64,000 bases of DNA from assembly GCA_035771175.1 (NCBI GenBank), contig CM069597.1, positions 14,543,001 through 14,607,000 of the forward strand. Direction: 5' to 3'. The first letter of the stretch is position 1; each line of letters opens with the position of its first letter. Shown piece by piece: positions 47,885-63,142 of this stretch. The stretch is from Paratinospora sagittata. Taxonomy: Eukaryota; Streptophyta; Magnoliopsida; Ranunculales; Menispermaceae. The notes under the pieces were generated by a model. It had not been told where the DNA came from, ran no database searches, and worked only from the letters and a program-made list of their open reading frames with translations. Made by a program: the position numbers and the translations under genes.

Positions 47885-50800
47885 TTTCCCAATATCATTC
47901 CAGGAACCCCCGGAATAGATGGAACTCCGTTCCAATATCCAAGTGAATTTTTGCCCCCAAATCTAAAATTTTGGTTTAAATGAACTAAATTTACTTAGAA
48001 AATGCGTTTGAGGCAATCGCGACCGATCCACCGGATTGCTTTCTCGCCCAACTCTTTGAGCGACTCCCAATATCATTCCAGGAACCCCAGAGTTGATGGA
48101 ACCTCGTTCCGAGGTCTCGCTGAATTTTTGAACCCCGAATCAAAAGTTCAAATGAACTAAATTCACTTAGAAAACGCGTTTGAGGATGTCGCGACCAATC
48201 GACCGGATTTCTTTCTCGCCCAACTCTTTCCACGAGTCCCAATATCCTCCCAGGAACGCCAGAGTTGATGGAACCTCGTTCCAAGGTCCTGCTGAATTTT
48301 TTTACCCCCCAAATCGAAAGTTTAAATGAACTAAATTCATTTAGAAAACGCGTTAGAGGCAATCACGACCAATCCACCGAATTTATTTCTCGCCCAAACT
48401 CTTTCAGCGAGTCCCAATATCATTTTAGGAAACCCCAGAATAGATGACACCTGCCGTTCTAATATCTCGGTGAATTTTTTGACCCCCAAACCGAAAGGTT
48501 TAGTTTAGTTGAACAAAATTGACTTGAAAAACGTGTTTGAGGCAATCGCGACCAATCCACTGGATTGTTTTGTCGTCCAACTCTTTGAGCGAGTCCCAAT
48601 ACAGTTCTAGGAACCCCCGGAATAGACGGAATTCCGTTCCAATATCCCGGTAATTTTTGACCCCCAAACCAAAAGTTTTATTTTAATGAACTAAAATGGC
48701 TTAGAAATGCGTTTGAGACAACCATAACCAATCCACTGGGCTTTTTTCCTCCCCTACCTACTTTGAGCGAGTCCCAATATCCTCCCAGGAACCCCTAGAG
48801 TTGATGGAACCTAGTTGCGAGGTCATGCTGAATTTTTGACCCCCGAAATTGAAGGAACTCAATTCCAATATCCCGACATATTTTTGACCCCCCAAACCGA
48901 TAGGGTTTAGTTTAATTGATCAAAATTGAATTGAAAAACATGTTTGAGGCAACCGTGACCAATCCTTCAGTTTTTTTTTCTGCCCAACTCTTTGAGCGAG
49001 TCTCAATATCATTCTAGGAACCCCCGGAATAGACGGAACTCAGTTCCAATATGCCGGTAAATTTTTGACCCCAAAACTATAAGGTTTAGTTTAATTGAAA
49101 AAAATTGCCTTGAAAAACGTGTTTGAGGCAACCGTGACCAATCTGTCGGGTTTTTTTTTTGCCCAACACTTTGAGCGATTCCCAATATCCTTCTAGGAAC
49201 CCCCAGCAATAGATGGAACTCCGTTCCAATTTCCCGGTGATCTTTTGACCCCCAAACCAAAAGTTTCAGTTTAATGAACTAAAATGGCTTAGAAAATGCG
49301 GTTTGAGGCAACCACAACCCATCCACTCGGTTTTTTTGTCACCTAACAAATTGAGCGAGTCCCAATATCCTCCCAAGAACCTTCAGATTTGATTGAACCA
49401 TGTTTTGGGGTCCTAGTGAATTTTTGACCCCCAAATCGAAGGTTTAAATGAACTAAATTCACTTAGAAAAGGCGTTTGAGGCAATCGCGACCAATCCACC
49501 GGATTGTTTTCTCGCCCAACTCTTTGAGCGAGCCTTAATATCCTTCTAAGAACCATCGGAATAGATGGAACTCCGTTCCAATATCCCTGTGAATTTTTTA
49601 CCCCCAAACCAAAAGTTTTAGTTTAATGAACTAAAATGGCTTAGAAAATGCGTTTGAGGCAACCATAACCAATCCACTGGGCTTTTTTCTCCCCTAACAC
49701 ATTGAGCGAGTCCCTATATCCTCCCAAGAACCCCCCAGAGTTGATGAAATCTTGTTCCGAGGTCCTGCTAAATTATTGACCCCCCAAACCGGATGTTTCA
49801 ATGAAACTAAATTCACGTAGACAACGCGTTTTAGGCAATCGCGACCAATCCACAGGATTGCCTTCTCGCCCAACTCTTTGAGCGAGTCCCAATATCCTGG
49901 TAAATCTTTGACCCCAAAATTGAAAGGTTTAGTTTAATTGAAAAACATTGAGTTGAAAAATGTGTTTGAGGCAACCGTGACCAATCCATCGGTTTTTTTT
50001 TCCGTCCAACTCTTTGAGCGAGTCCCAATATCCCGGTAAAATTTTTGACCTCAAAACTGAAAGGTTTAGTTAAATTGAAAAAAATTACTTGAAAAACGTG
50101 TTTGAGGCAACCGTGACCAACCCATTGGGTTTTTATTTCAACCCAACAATTTGAGAGAGTCCCAATATACTTCTAGGAACCCCCGGAATAGACGGAACTC
50201 CGTTCCAATATCCCGGTAATTGTTTAACCCCCAAACCGAAAGGTTTAGTTTCATTGAACAAAATTGACTTGAAAAATGTTTTTGCGGCAACCGTGACCAA
50301 TCCATTAGTGTTTTATTTCCACCCAACTCTTTGAGCGAGTCCCGATATCGTTCTAGCAACCCCTGGAATAGACGGAACTCCGTTCCAATATCCCAGTAAA
50401 TTTTTGACCCCCAAACTAAAAGGTTTAGGTTAATTGAACAAAATTAACTTGAAAAACGTGTTTGAGGCAACCGTGACCAATCGATCAGGTTTTTTTTTTC
50501 GCCCAACACTTTGACCGAGTTCCAATATCCTTCTAGGAACCCTCGGAATAGATTGAACTTCGTTCCAATATCCAAGTGAATTTTTGACCCCTAAACCAAA
50601 AGTTTTAGTTTAATGAACTAAAATGGGCTTAGAAAATGTGTTTGTGGCAACCATAAGCAATCCATCGGGCTTTTTTCTCCCCAAACACTTTGAGCGACTC
50701 CCAATATCCTCCCAAGAACCCCTTCAGAGTTGATGGAACCTAGTTCCAAGGTCCTGCTGAATTTTTGACCCCCAAAATGAAAGTTTAAATGAACTAAATT

Positions 50801-53800
50801 CACGTAGAAAAAGCATTTGAGGCAATTGCAGCAATCCACCTGATTGTTTTCGAGCCCAACTCTTTGAGCGAGTCCCAATATCCTTCTAGGAGCCCCCGGA
50901 ATAAATGGAACTCAATTCCAATATTCCGGTATATTTTTGAAGCCGAAACCGAAAGGTTTAGTTTAATTGAACAAAATTGACTTGAAAAACGTGTTTGAGG
51001 CAACCGTGACCAATCCTTCGGTTTTTTTTTTCCCCCCAACTCTTTGAGCGAGTCTCAATATCATTCTAGGAACCCCCGAAATAAACGGAACTAAGTTCCA
51101 ATATCCCAGTAAATTTTTGACCCCAAAACTGAAAGGTTTAGTTGAATTGAAAAAAATTGACTTCAAAAACGTGTTTGAGGCAACCGTGACCAATCCATCG
51201 GATTTTTTTTTCAGCCCAACACTTTGAGCGATTCCCAATATCCTTACAGGAATCCCCAGAATAGATTGAACTCCGTTCCAATATCCAGGTGAATTTTTGA
51301 CCCCCAAACCAAAAGTTTTAGTTTAATGAACTAAAATGGCTTAGAAAATGCGTTTGAGGCAACCATAACCAATCCATTGGGCTTTTTTCTCACCTAACAC
51401 TTTGAGCGACTCCCAATAGCCTCCCAGGAACCCCCGGAGTTGATGGAACCTCGTTTCGAGGCCCTTCTGAATTTTTGACCCCCAAATCGGAAGTTTAAAT
51501 GAATTAAATTCACTACGGAAACGCATTTGAGGCAATCGCGACCAATCCAACGGACTGCTTTCTTGTCCAACTTTTTGAGCGAGTCCCAATATCCTTCTAG
51601 GTGAACTAAAATGGCTTAGAAAATGCATTTTGAGGCAACCATAACCAATCATTGGGCTTTTTTCTCCCTTACACTTTGAGCGAGTCCCAAATAGCCTCCT
51701 AGAAACCCCCAGAGTTGATGGAACCTCGTTCCGAGGCCCTGCTAAATTTTTGACCCCCAAATCAGAAGTTTAAATGAACTAAATTCTCTTCGAAAACGCG
51801 TTTGAGCCAATCACGACCAAGCCACCAGATTTCTTTCCTGCACAACTCTTTGAGCGAGTCCCAATATCCTCCAAAAACCCCTTCAGAGTTGATGGAACCT
51901 CGTTCCGAGGTCCTGCTGAATTTTTGACCCCAAATCGAAAGTTTAAATGAACTAACTTCACGTAGAAAAAGCGTTTGAGGCAATCGCGAGCAATCCACCG
52001 TATTGCTTTCGAGCCCAACTCTTTGAGCGAGTCCCAATATCCTTCTAGGACCCCCGGAATAAATGGAACTCAATTCCAACATCCCGGTAAATTTTTGACC
52101 CCAAAACTGAAAGGTTTAGTTTAATTGAAAAAAATTGACTTGAAAAACTTGTTTGAGGCAACCGTGACCAATCCATCAGGGTTTTTTTTAGCCCAACACT
52201 TTGAGCGATTCCCAATATCCTTCTAGGAACCCCGGAATAGATTGAACTCCGTTCCAATATCCCGGTGAACTTTTGACCCCCAAACCAAAAGTTTTAGTTT
52301 AATGAACTAAAATGGCTTAGAAAATGCGTTTGAGGCAACCATAACCAATCCACTAGGCTTTTTTGTCTCCTAACACATTGAGCGAGTCCCAATATCCTCC
52401 CAAGAACCTCCAGATTTGATTGAACCATGTTTCGGGGTACTAGTGAATTTTTGACCCCCAAATCGGAAGTTTAAATGAACTAAATTCACTTAGAAAACGC
52501 ATTTGAGGCATACGCGACCAATCCACCGGATTGCTTTCTTGTCCAACTCTTTCAGCGAGTCCCAATATCCTTCTAGGAACCCTCGGAATAGATGGAACTC
52601 CGTTCCAATATCCCGGTGAATTTTTGATCGCCAAACCAAAAGTTTTAGTTTAATGAACTAAAATGGCTTACAAAATGCATTTGAGGCAACCTTAACCAAT
52701 CCACTGGGCTTTTATCTCCCCTAACACATTGAGCGAGTTCCAATATCCTCCCATGAACCTCCAAATTTGATTGAAGCCTGTTTCGGGCTCCTAGTGAATT
52801 TTTGACCCCCAAATCAGAAGTTTAAATGAACTAAATTCACATAAAAAATGAGTTTAAGGCAATTCAGAACAAACCACCGGATTGCTTTCTCGCCCAACTC
52901 TTTTAGCGAGTCCCAATATCCTTCTAGGAACCCCCGTAATATATGGAACTGCGTTCCAATATCCCGCTGAATTTTTGACCCCCAAATCTAAAATTTTGGT
53001 TTAAATGAACTGAATTCACTTAAAAAATGCATTTGAGGCAATCCCGACCAATCCACTGGATTGTTTTGTTGCCCAACTCTTTGAGCGAGTCCCAATATCG
53101 AACTAGGAACCCCCGTAATAGACGGAACTCCGTTCCAATATCCCTGTAGTTTTTTGACCCCCAAACTGAAAGGTTTTGTTTTATTGAAGAAAATAGACTT
53201 GAAAAACGTGTTTGAAGCAACCGTGACCAATCCATCGGGTTTTTTGTTTCAGCCCAACACTTTGAGCAATTCCCAATATCCCTCTAGGAACCCCAATATC
53301 CTTCTAGGAACCCCCAGAATGGATGGAACTCTGTTCCAATATCACGGTGAACTTTTGACCCCCAAACCAAAAGTTTTACTTTAATGAACTTAAATGGCTT
53401 AGAAAATGCGTTTGAGGCAACCATAACCAATCCACTGGGATATTTTCTCCCCTAACACATTAAGTGAGTCCCAATATCCTCCCAAGAACCTCCAGATATT
53501 ATTGAACCCTGTTTCAAGGTCCTAGTGAATTTTTAAGCCCCAAATCTAAAGTTTAAATGAGCTAAATTCACTTAGAAAATGCGTTTGAGACAATCGCGAC
53601 CAATCCACTTGATTGCTTTCTCACCCAACTCTTTGAGCGAGTCCCAATATCCTTCTAGGATCCCCTGGAATGGATGGAACTCCGTTCCAATATCCCGGTG
53701 AATTTTTTACCCCCAAACGAAAAGTTTTAGTTTAATGAACTATAATGGCTTAGAAAATGCGTTTGAGGCAATATCCTTATAGGAACCCCGAGAACAGACG

Positions 53801-55829
53801 GAACTTCGTTCCAATATCCTAGTAAATTTTTGACCGCCAAACTGAAAGGTTTAGTTTAATTAAACAAAACTGTTGAAAAACGTGTTTGAGGCAACCGTGA
53901 TCAATCCATCGAGTTCTTTTTTTCGCCCAACACTTTGACCGAGTTCCAATATCCTTTTAGGAACCCCCGGAATAGATTGAACTCCTTTCCAATATCCAAG
54001 TGAATTTTTGACCCCCAAACCAAAAGTTTTAGTTTAATGAACTAAAATGGCTTAGAAAATGCGTTTGCGGCAACCATAACCAATCCAATGGGATTTTTTC
54101 TCCCCTCACACATTGAGCGAGTCCTAATATCCTCCCAAGAACCCCCAGAGTTGATGGACTCTCGTTCTGTGGTCCTCCTAAATTTTTGACCCCCAAATCG
54201 GATGTTTCAATGAACTAAATTCACTTAGACAACGCGTTTGAGGCAATCGCGACCAATCCATCGGATTGCTTTCTCGCCCAACTCTTTGAGCAAGTCCCAA
54301 TATCCCGGTAAATTTTTGACCCCAAAACTGAAAGGTTTAGTTTAATTGAAAAAAGCTGACTTGAAAAACGTGTTTGAGGCAACCGTGACCAATCCATCGG
54401 TTTTTTTTTCCGCCCAACTCTTTGAGCGAGTCCGAATAACCTTTTGGGAACCCCCAGAATAGACGGAACTACGTTACAATATCCCGGTAAATTTTTGACC
54501 CCCAAACCAAAAGTTTTAGTTTAATGAACTAAAATGGCTTAGAAAATGCGTTTGAGGCAACCATAATCAATCCACCGGGCTTTTTTCTCCCTTAACACAT
54601 TGAGCGAGTCCCAATATCCTCCCATGAACCACCAGATTTGATTGAACCCTGTTTCGGGGTCCTAGTGAATTTTTGACCCCCAAATCGGAAGTTTAAATGA
54701 ACTAAATTCACATAGAAAACGCATTTGCAATCGCGAACAATCCACCGGATTGCTTTCTCGCCCACCTCTTTCAGCGAGTCCCAATATCCTTCTAGGAACC
54801 CACGTAATAGATGGAACTTCGTTCCAATATCCCGCTGAATTTTTGACCCCCAAACCAAAAGTTTTAGTTTAATGAACTAAAATGGCTTAGAAAATGTGTT
54901 TGAGGCAACCATAACCAATCCACTGGGATTTTTTCTCCCCTAACACATTGAGCACGTCCCAATATCCTCCCAAGAACCTCCAGATATTATTGACCCCTGT
55001 TTCGAGGTCCTAGTGATTTTTTAACCCCCAAATCTAAAGTTGAAATGAGCTAAATTCACTTAGAAAACGCGTTTGAGACAATCGCGACCAATCCAGTCGA
55101 TTGTTTTCTCGCCCAACTCTTTCAGCGAGTCCCAATATCCTTCTAGGAACCCCTGGAATAGATGGAACTCCGTTCCAATATCCCGGTGAATTTTTGACCC
55201 CCATACGAAAAGTTTTAGTTTAATGAACTAAAATGGCTTAGAAAATGCGTTTGAGGCAACCATAACCAATCCACAAGGCTTTTTTCTCCCCTAACACTTT
55301 GAGAGAGTCCTAATATCCTCCCAAGAACCTCCAGAATTGATTGAACCATGTTTCGGGGTCCTAGTGAATTTTTGGCCGCCAAATCGGAAGTTTAAATGAA
55401 CTGAATTCACATAGAAAACGCGTTTGAGGCAATCGCGAACAATCCACCGGATTGCTTTCTCGCCCAACTCTTTCAGTGAGTCCTAATATCCTTTTACGAA
55501 TCCTCGTAATAGATGGAACTTCATTCCAATATCCCGCTGAGTTTTTGACCCCCAAATCTAAAATTTTGGGTTAAATAAACTAAATTCACTTAAAAAATGG
55601 GTTTGACGCAATCGCGACCAATCCACTTGATTGTTTTGTTGCCCAACTCTTTGAGCGAGTTCCAATATCGTTCTAGGAACCCCCGGAATAAACGGAACTC
55701 CGTTCCAATATCCCAGTAGTTTTTTGACACCCAAACTGAAAGGTATAGTTTAATTGAAGAAAATTGACTTGAAAAACGTGTTTGAGGCAACCATGACCAA
55801 TCCATCGAATTTTTTTTTCAGCCTAACAC

Positions 55830-58570
55830 TTTGAGCGATTCCCAATATCCTTCTAGGAACCCCCGGAAAAGATGGAACTCCGTTCCAATATCCCGGTGAA
55901 CTTTTGACCCCAAACCAAAAGTTTTAGTTTAATGAACTAAAATGGCTTAGAAAATGCGTTTGAGGCAACCATAACCAATCCACTAGGATTTTTTCTCCCC
56001 TAACACATTGAGCGAGTCCCAATATCCTCCCAAGAACTTCAAGATTTTATTGAACCCTGTTTCGAGGTCCTAGTGAATTTTTAACCCCAAATCTAAAGTT
56101 CAAAAGTGCTAAATTCACGTGGAAAATGCATTTCAGGCAATCGTGACCAATTCACCGGATTGGTTCCTCGTCCAACTCTCTGAGCAAGTCCCGATATCCT
56201 CATAGGAACCCCCGGAATAGACGAAACTCCGTTGCAATATGCCGATAAAGTTTTGACCCCCAAACAAAATTGACTTGAATAACGTGTTTGAGGCAACCGT
56301 GACCAATCCATCAATATTTTTTTCCGCCCAACTCTTTGAGTGAGTCCCAGTATCGTTCTAGCAACCCCTGGAAAAGACGGAACTCCGTTCCAATATCCCA
56401 GTAAATTTTTGACCCCCAAACCGAAAGGTTTAGGTTAAGTGAACAAAATTAACTTAAAAAATATGTTTGAGGCAACCGTGACCAATCCATCGGGTTGATT
56501 TTTCAGCCCAACACTTTGAGCGATTCCCAATATCCTTCTAGGAACCCCCGAAAAAGATGGAACCCCGTTCCAATATCCCGGTGAACTTTTGACCCCAAAC
56601 CAAAAAGTTTTAGTTTAATGAACTAAAATGGCTTAGAAAATGCGTTTGAGGCAACCATAACCAATCCACTAGGATTTTTTCTCCCCTAACACATTGAGCG
56701 AGTCCCAATATCCTCCGAAGAACTTCAAGATTTTATTGAACCCTGTTTCGAGGTCCTAGTGAATTTTTAACCCCCAAATCTAAAGTTCAAAAGTGCTAAA
56801 TTCACGTGGAAAATGCATTTGAGGCAATCGTGACCAATCTACCGGATTGCTTTCTCGTCCAACTCTCTGAGCGAGTCCCAATATCCTCATAGGAACCCCC
56901 GGAATAGACGGAATTCCGTTGCAATATGCCGATAAATTTTTGACCCCCGAACAAAATTGACTTGAAAAACAAGTTTGAGGCAACCGTGACCAATCCATCA
57001 ATATTTTTTTCCGCCCAACTCTTTGAGTGAGTCCCAGTATCGTTCTAACAACCCTTTGAATAGACGGAACTCCGTTCCAATATCCCAGTAAATTTTTGAC
57101 CTCCAAACCGAAAAGTTTAGGTTAAGTGAACAAAATTAACTTAAAAAATGTGTTTGAGGCAACCGTGGCCAATCCATCGGGTTGATTTTTCAGCCCAACA
57201 CTTTGAGCGATTCCCAATATCCTTCTAGGAACCCCCGGAAAAGATGGAACTCCGTTCCAATATCCCGGTGAACTTTTGACCCCAAACCAAAAGTTTTAGT
57301 TTAATGAACTAAAATGGCTTAGAAAATGCGTTTGAGGCAACCATAACCAATCCACTAGGATTTTTTCTCCCCTAACACATTGAGCGAGTCCCAATATCCT
57401 CCGAAGAACTTCAAGATTTTATTGAACCCTGTTTCGAGGTCCTAGTGAATTTTTAACCCCCAAATCTAAAGTTCAAAAGTGCTGAATTCACGTGGAAAAT
57501 GCATTTGAGGCAATCGTGACCAATCTACCGGATTGCTTTCTCGTCCAACTCTCTGAGCGAGTCCCAATATCCTCATAGGAACCCCCGGAATAGACGGAAC
57601 TCCGTTGCAATATGCCGATAAATTTTTGACCCCCGAACAAAATTGACTTGAAAAACATGTTTGAGGCAACCGTGACCAATCCATCAATATTTTTTTCCGC
57701 CCAACTCTTTGAGTGAGTCCCAGTATCGTTCTAACAACCCTTTGAATAGACGGAACTCCGTTCCAATATCCCAGTAAATTTTTGACCTCCAAACCGAAAA
57801 GTTTAGGTTAAGTGAACCAAATTAACTTAAAAAATGTGTTTGAGGCAACCGTGGCCAATCCATCGGGTTGATTTTTCAGCCCAACACTTTGAGCGATTCC
57901 CAATATCCTTCTAGGAACCCCCGGAAAAGATGGAACTCCGTTCCAATATCCCGGTGAACTTTTGACCCCAAACCAAAAGTTTTAGTTTAATGAACTAAAA
58001 TGGCTTAGAAAATGCGTTTGAGGCAACCATAACCAATCCACTAGGATTTTTTCTCCCCTAACACATTGAGCGAGTCCCAATATCCTCCCAAGAACTTCAA
58101 GATTTTTATTGAACCCTGTTTCGAGGTCCTAGTGAATTTTTAACCCCCAAATCTAAAGTTCAAAAGTGCTAAATTCACGTGGAAAATGCATTTGAGGCAA
58201 TCGTGACCAATCCACCAGATTGCTTTCTCGTCCAACTCTCTGAGCGAGTCCCAATATCCTCATAGGAACCCCCGGAATAGACGGAACTCCGTTGCAATAT
58301 GCCGATAAATTTTTGACCCCCAAACAAAATTGACTTGAAAAACGTGTTTGAGGCAACCGTGACCAATGCATCAGTATTTTTTTCCGCCCAACTCTTTGAG
58401 TGAGTCCCAGTATCGTTCTAACAACCCCTGGAATAGACGGAACTCCGTTCCAATATCCCAGTAAATTTTTGACCCCCAAACCAAAAGGTTTAGGTTAAGT
58501 GAACAAAATTAACTTGAAAAATGTGTTTGAGGCAACCGTGACCAATCCATCGGGTTGTTTTTTCAGCCCA
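55830..58570 (+). repeat. Higher-order repeat of four monomers (about 686 bp), four copies
   Basis: Markers CCGGAAAAGATGGAAC (one variant CCGAAAAAGATGG) occur at 55865, 56550, 57237 and 57923, i.e. 685, 687 and 686 bp apart. Each unit includes a monomer with a deletion marked by CCCCC(A/G)AACAAAATTGACTTG (about 56262, 56946, 57632, 58318) and the GAACTTCAAGATTTT variant. Copies 2 and 3 (56550-57922) share further private changes (CCTCCGAAGAACTT, CAACCCTTTGAAT) and are nearly identical. A diverged continuation is visible at 58610. Confidence 0.92.
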
Positions 58571-61500
58571 ACACTTTTAGCGATTTCCAATATTCTTCTA
58601 GGAACCTCCGGAATAGATGGAACTCTGTTCCAATAACCCGCTGTATTTTTGACCCCCAAACGAAAAGTTTTAGTTTAATAAACTAAAATGGCTTAGAAAA
58701 TGCGTTTGAGGCAACCATAACCAATCCACTGGGTTTTTTTCTCCCCTAACACATTGCGCGAGTCTTAATATCCTCCCATGAACCTCCAGATTTGATTGAA
58801 CCCTGTTTCAGCATCCTAGTGAATTTTTGACCCCCAAATCAGAAGTTTAAATGAACTAAATTCACATAGAAAACGCGTTTGAGGCAATCGCGAACAATCC
58901 ACCGGATTGCTTTCTCGCCCAACTCTTTCAGTGAGTCTCAATATCCTTCTAGGAATCCCCGTAATAGATGGAACTTCGTTCCAATATACCGGGGAATTTT
59001 TGACCCCCAAATCTAAAATTTTGGTTTAAATGAACTAAATTCACTTAAAAAATGCGTTTGAGGCAATCACGACCAATCCACTGGATTGTTTTGTTGCCCA
59101 ACTCTTTGAGCGAGTCCCAATATCGTTCTAGGAACCCCCGGAATAAACGGAACTCCGTTCCACCATCCCAGCAGTTTTCTGACACTCAAACTGAAAGGTA
59201 TAGTTTAATTGAAGAAAATTGACTTGAAAAACGTGTTTGAGGCAACCGTGACCAATCCATCTGGTTTTTTTTTCAGCCCAAACACTTTGAGCGATTCCCA
59301 ATATTCTTCTAGGAACCTCCAAAATAGATGGAACTCTGTTCCAATATCTCGGTGAACTTTTGACCCCCAAACCAAAAGTCTTAGTTTAATGAACTAAAAT
59401 GGCTTAGAAAATGCGTTTGAGGCAACCATAACCAATCCATTGGGCTTTTTTCTCCCCTAACACATTAAGCGAGTCCCAATAGCCTCCCAGGAACCCCCAG
59501 AGTTGATGGAACCTCGTTCCGAGGCCCTGATTAATTTTTGACCCTCAAATCGGATGGTTAATTGAACTAAATTCACTTTGAAAACGCGTTTGTGGTAATC
59601 GCGACCAATCCATTGGATTGCTTTCTCGCACAACTCTTTGAGCGAGTCCCAATATCCTTCTAGGAACCCCTGGAATAGATGGAACTCTGTTCCAATATCT
59701 TGGTGAATTTTTGACCCCAAACGAAAAGTTTTAGTTTAATGAAACAAAATGGCTTAGAAAATGCGTTTGAGGCAACTATAACCAATCCACTGGGCTTTTT
59801 TCTCCACTAACACATTGAGCGAGTCCCAATATCCTCCCATGAACCTCCAGATTTGATTGAACCCTGTTTAGGTGTCCTAGTGAATTTCTGACCCCCAAAT
59901 CGGAAGTTTAAATGAACTAAATTCACATAGAAAACGCGTTTGAGGCAATCACGAACAATCCACCGGATTGCTTTCTCGCCCAACTCTATCAGTGAGTACC
60001 AATATCCTGCTAGGAATCCCCGTAATAAATGGAACTTAGTTCCAATATCCCGCTGTATTTTTGACCCCCAAATCTAAAATTTTGGTTTAAATGAACTGAA
60101 TTCACTTAAAAATGCGTTTGAGGCAATCGCGACCAATCCACTGGATTGTTTTGTTGCCCAACTCTTTGAGCGAGTCCAAATATCGTTCTAGGAACCCCTG
60201 GAATAGACGGAACTCCGTTCCAATATCCCTATATTTTTTTGACCCCCAAGCTGAAAGGTTTAGTTTAATTGAAGAAAATTGACTTAAAAAACATGTTTGA
60301 GGCAACCGTGACCAATCCATCGGTTCTTTTTTTTTTCGACCAACTCTTTATGCGAGTCCCAATATCTTTCTAGGAACCTCCGGAATAGACGGAACTACGT
60401 TACAATATCCCGGTAAAGTTTTGACCCCAAACCAAAAGTTTTAGTTTAATGAACTAAAATGGCTTAGAAAATGCGTTTGAGGCAACCATAACCAATCTAC
60501 TGGGCTTTTTTCTCCCCTAACACATTGAGCGAGTCCCAATATACTCCCATGAACCTCCAGATTTGATTGAACCATGTTTCGGGGTCCTTGTGAATTTTTG
60601 ACCCCCAAATCGAAAGTTTAAATGAACTAAATTCACATAGAAAACGCGTTTAAGGCAATCGCGACCAATCCACCGGATTGCTTTCTCGCCCAACTCTTTG
60701 AGCGAGTCCCAATATCCTTCTAGGAACCCCTGGAAGAAATGGAACTCCGTTCCAATATCCTGGTGAATTTTTGACCCCCAAACCAAAAGTTTTAGTTTAA
60801 TGAACTAAAATGGCTTAGAAAATGCGTTTGAGGCAACAATAACCAATCCGCCGGGCATTTTTCTCCCCTAACTCTTTGACCGAGTCCCAATATCCTCCCA
60901 GGAAACCCCAGAGTGGATGGAACCTAGTTCCGAGGTCCTGCTGAATTTTTGATCCCCAAATCGGATGTTTAAATGTACTAAATTTACGTAGAAAACGCGT
61001 TTGAGGCAATCGCTTCCAATCCACCGTATTACTTTCTCGCCCAACTCTTTGAGGGAATCCCAATATCCTTAGAGGAACCCCCGGAATAAACGGAACTCCG
61101 TTCCAATATCCTAGTAATTTGTTGTCCCCCAAACCGAAAGGTTTAGTTTTATTGAACAAAATTGACTTGAAAAACGTGTTTGAGGCAACCGTGACCAATC
61201 CATCGAGTTTTTTTTTCCGACCAACACTTTGACCGAGTCCAAATATCCTTCTAGGAACCCCCGGAATAGATTGAACTCCGTTCCAATATCCAGGTGAATT
61301 TTTTACCCCCAAACAAAACGTTTTAGTTTAATGAACTAAAATATCTTAGAAAATGCATTTGAGGCAACCTTAACCAATCCATTGGGTTTTTTCTCCCCTA
61401 ACACACTGAGCGAGTCCCAATAGCCACCCAGGAACCCCCAAAGTTGATGGAACTTCGTTCCGAGGCACTGCTAAATTTTTGACCCCCAAATCGGAAGTTT

Positions 61501-63142
61501 ATATGAACTAAATTCACTTTGAAAACGCGTTTGAGGAAATCGCGACCAATCCACCAGATTTCTTTCTCGCACAACTCTTTGAGCGAGTCCCAATATCCTC
61601 CAAAGAACCACTCTAGAGTTGATGGAACCTCGTTTAGGTCCGGCTGAATTTTTGACCCCCAAATCGAAAGTTTAAATGAACTAAATTCAAGTAAAAAACG
61701 TGTTTGAGGCAATCGCGACCAATCCACCAGATTGCTTTCTCGCCAAACTCTTTGAGCGAGTCCCAATATCCTTCTAGGAGCCCCCGGAATAGATGGAACT
61801 CAATTCCAATATCCCGGTAAAGTTTTTACCCCAGACCGAAAGGTTTGGTTTAATTGAACAAAATTGACTTGAAAAACGTGTTTGAGGCAACCGTGACCAG
61901 TCCTTCGGTTTTTTTTTTCGCCCACCTCTTTGAGCGAGTCCCAGTATCCTTCTAAGAACCCCCGGAATAAACGGAACTCCATTCCAATATTCCTGTGAGT
62001 TTTTGACACCTAAACCGAAAGTTTTACTTTAATTGAACAAAATTTACTTGAAAAACATGTTTGAGGCAACCTTGACCAATCCATCGGGTTTGTTTTCTGC
62101 CAAACACTTTGAGCGAGTCCCAATATCCTTCTAGGAACCCCCGGAATAGATGGAACTCCGTTCCAATATCCCGGTGAATTTTTGACCCCTAAACCAAAAG
62201 TTTAATTTAACGAACAAAAATGGCTTAGAAAATGTGTTTAAGGCAACCATAACCAATCCACTGGGCTTTTCTCTCCCGTAACACATTGAGCGAGTCCCAA
62301 TATCCTCCCAAGAACCCCCCAGAGTTGATGGAACCTCGTTCCATGGTCCTGCTGAATTTTTGACCCCCAAATCGGAAGTTTAAATGAACTAAATTTACTT
62401 TGAAAATGCGTTTGAGGCAATCGCGACCAATCCCTCAGATTGCTTTCTCGCCCAACTCTTTGAACGAGTCCCAATATTCTTCTAGGAACCCCCAGAATTG
62501 ATAGAACTCCGTTCCAATATCCCTGTGAATTTTAGATTCTCAAACCGAAAGGTTTAGTTTTATTGAACAAAATTGACTTGAAAAACGTGTTTGAGGTAAC
62601 CGTGACCAATCCATCGGGCTTTTTCGTCAGCCCAACACTTTGAGCGAGTCCCAATATCCTTTTAGGAACCCCCAGAATAAATGGAACTCTGTTCCAATAT
62701 CCCGATGAATTTTTGACCCCCAAACTGAAAGTTTTAGTTTAATTGAACAAAATTGACTTGAAAAACGTGTTTGAGGCAACCGTGACCAGTACATCGGGTT
62801 TTTTTTTCCGCCCAACTCTTTGAGCGCGTCCCAATATCCTTCTAAGGACCCCCTGAATAGATGGAATTCCGTTCCAATATCTTGGTGAATTTTTGACCCC
62901 CAAACCAAAGTTTTTGTTTAATGAACTAAAATTGCTTAGAAAATGCATATAAGGCAACCATAACCAATCCACTGGGCTTTTTTCTCCCCTAATACTTTGA
63001 GCAAGTCCCAATGTCCTCCCAGGAATCCCCAGAGTTCATGGAACCTCGTGCCGAGGTCTTGCTGAATTTTTGACCCCCAAATTGGAAGTGTAAATCAACT
63101 AAATTCACTTTGAAACGTGTTTGAGGCAATTGCGACCAATCT

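Noticed and set aside
32628..63011. Dozens of minus-strand ORFs (60-165 codons) with recurring GYWNGVPSI, RILGLAQRVG and NPVDWSRLPQ motifs, looking like a repeat protein family
   Set aside because: They come from reading the satellite, whose minus strand is poor in stops in every frame. Frames change at each monomer, ORF ends are arbitrary, and there is no common start, promoter or domain.
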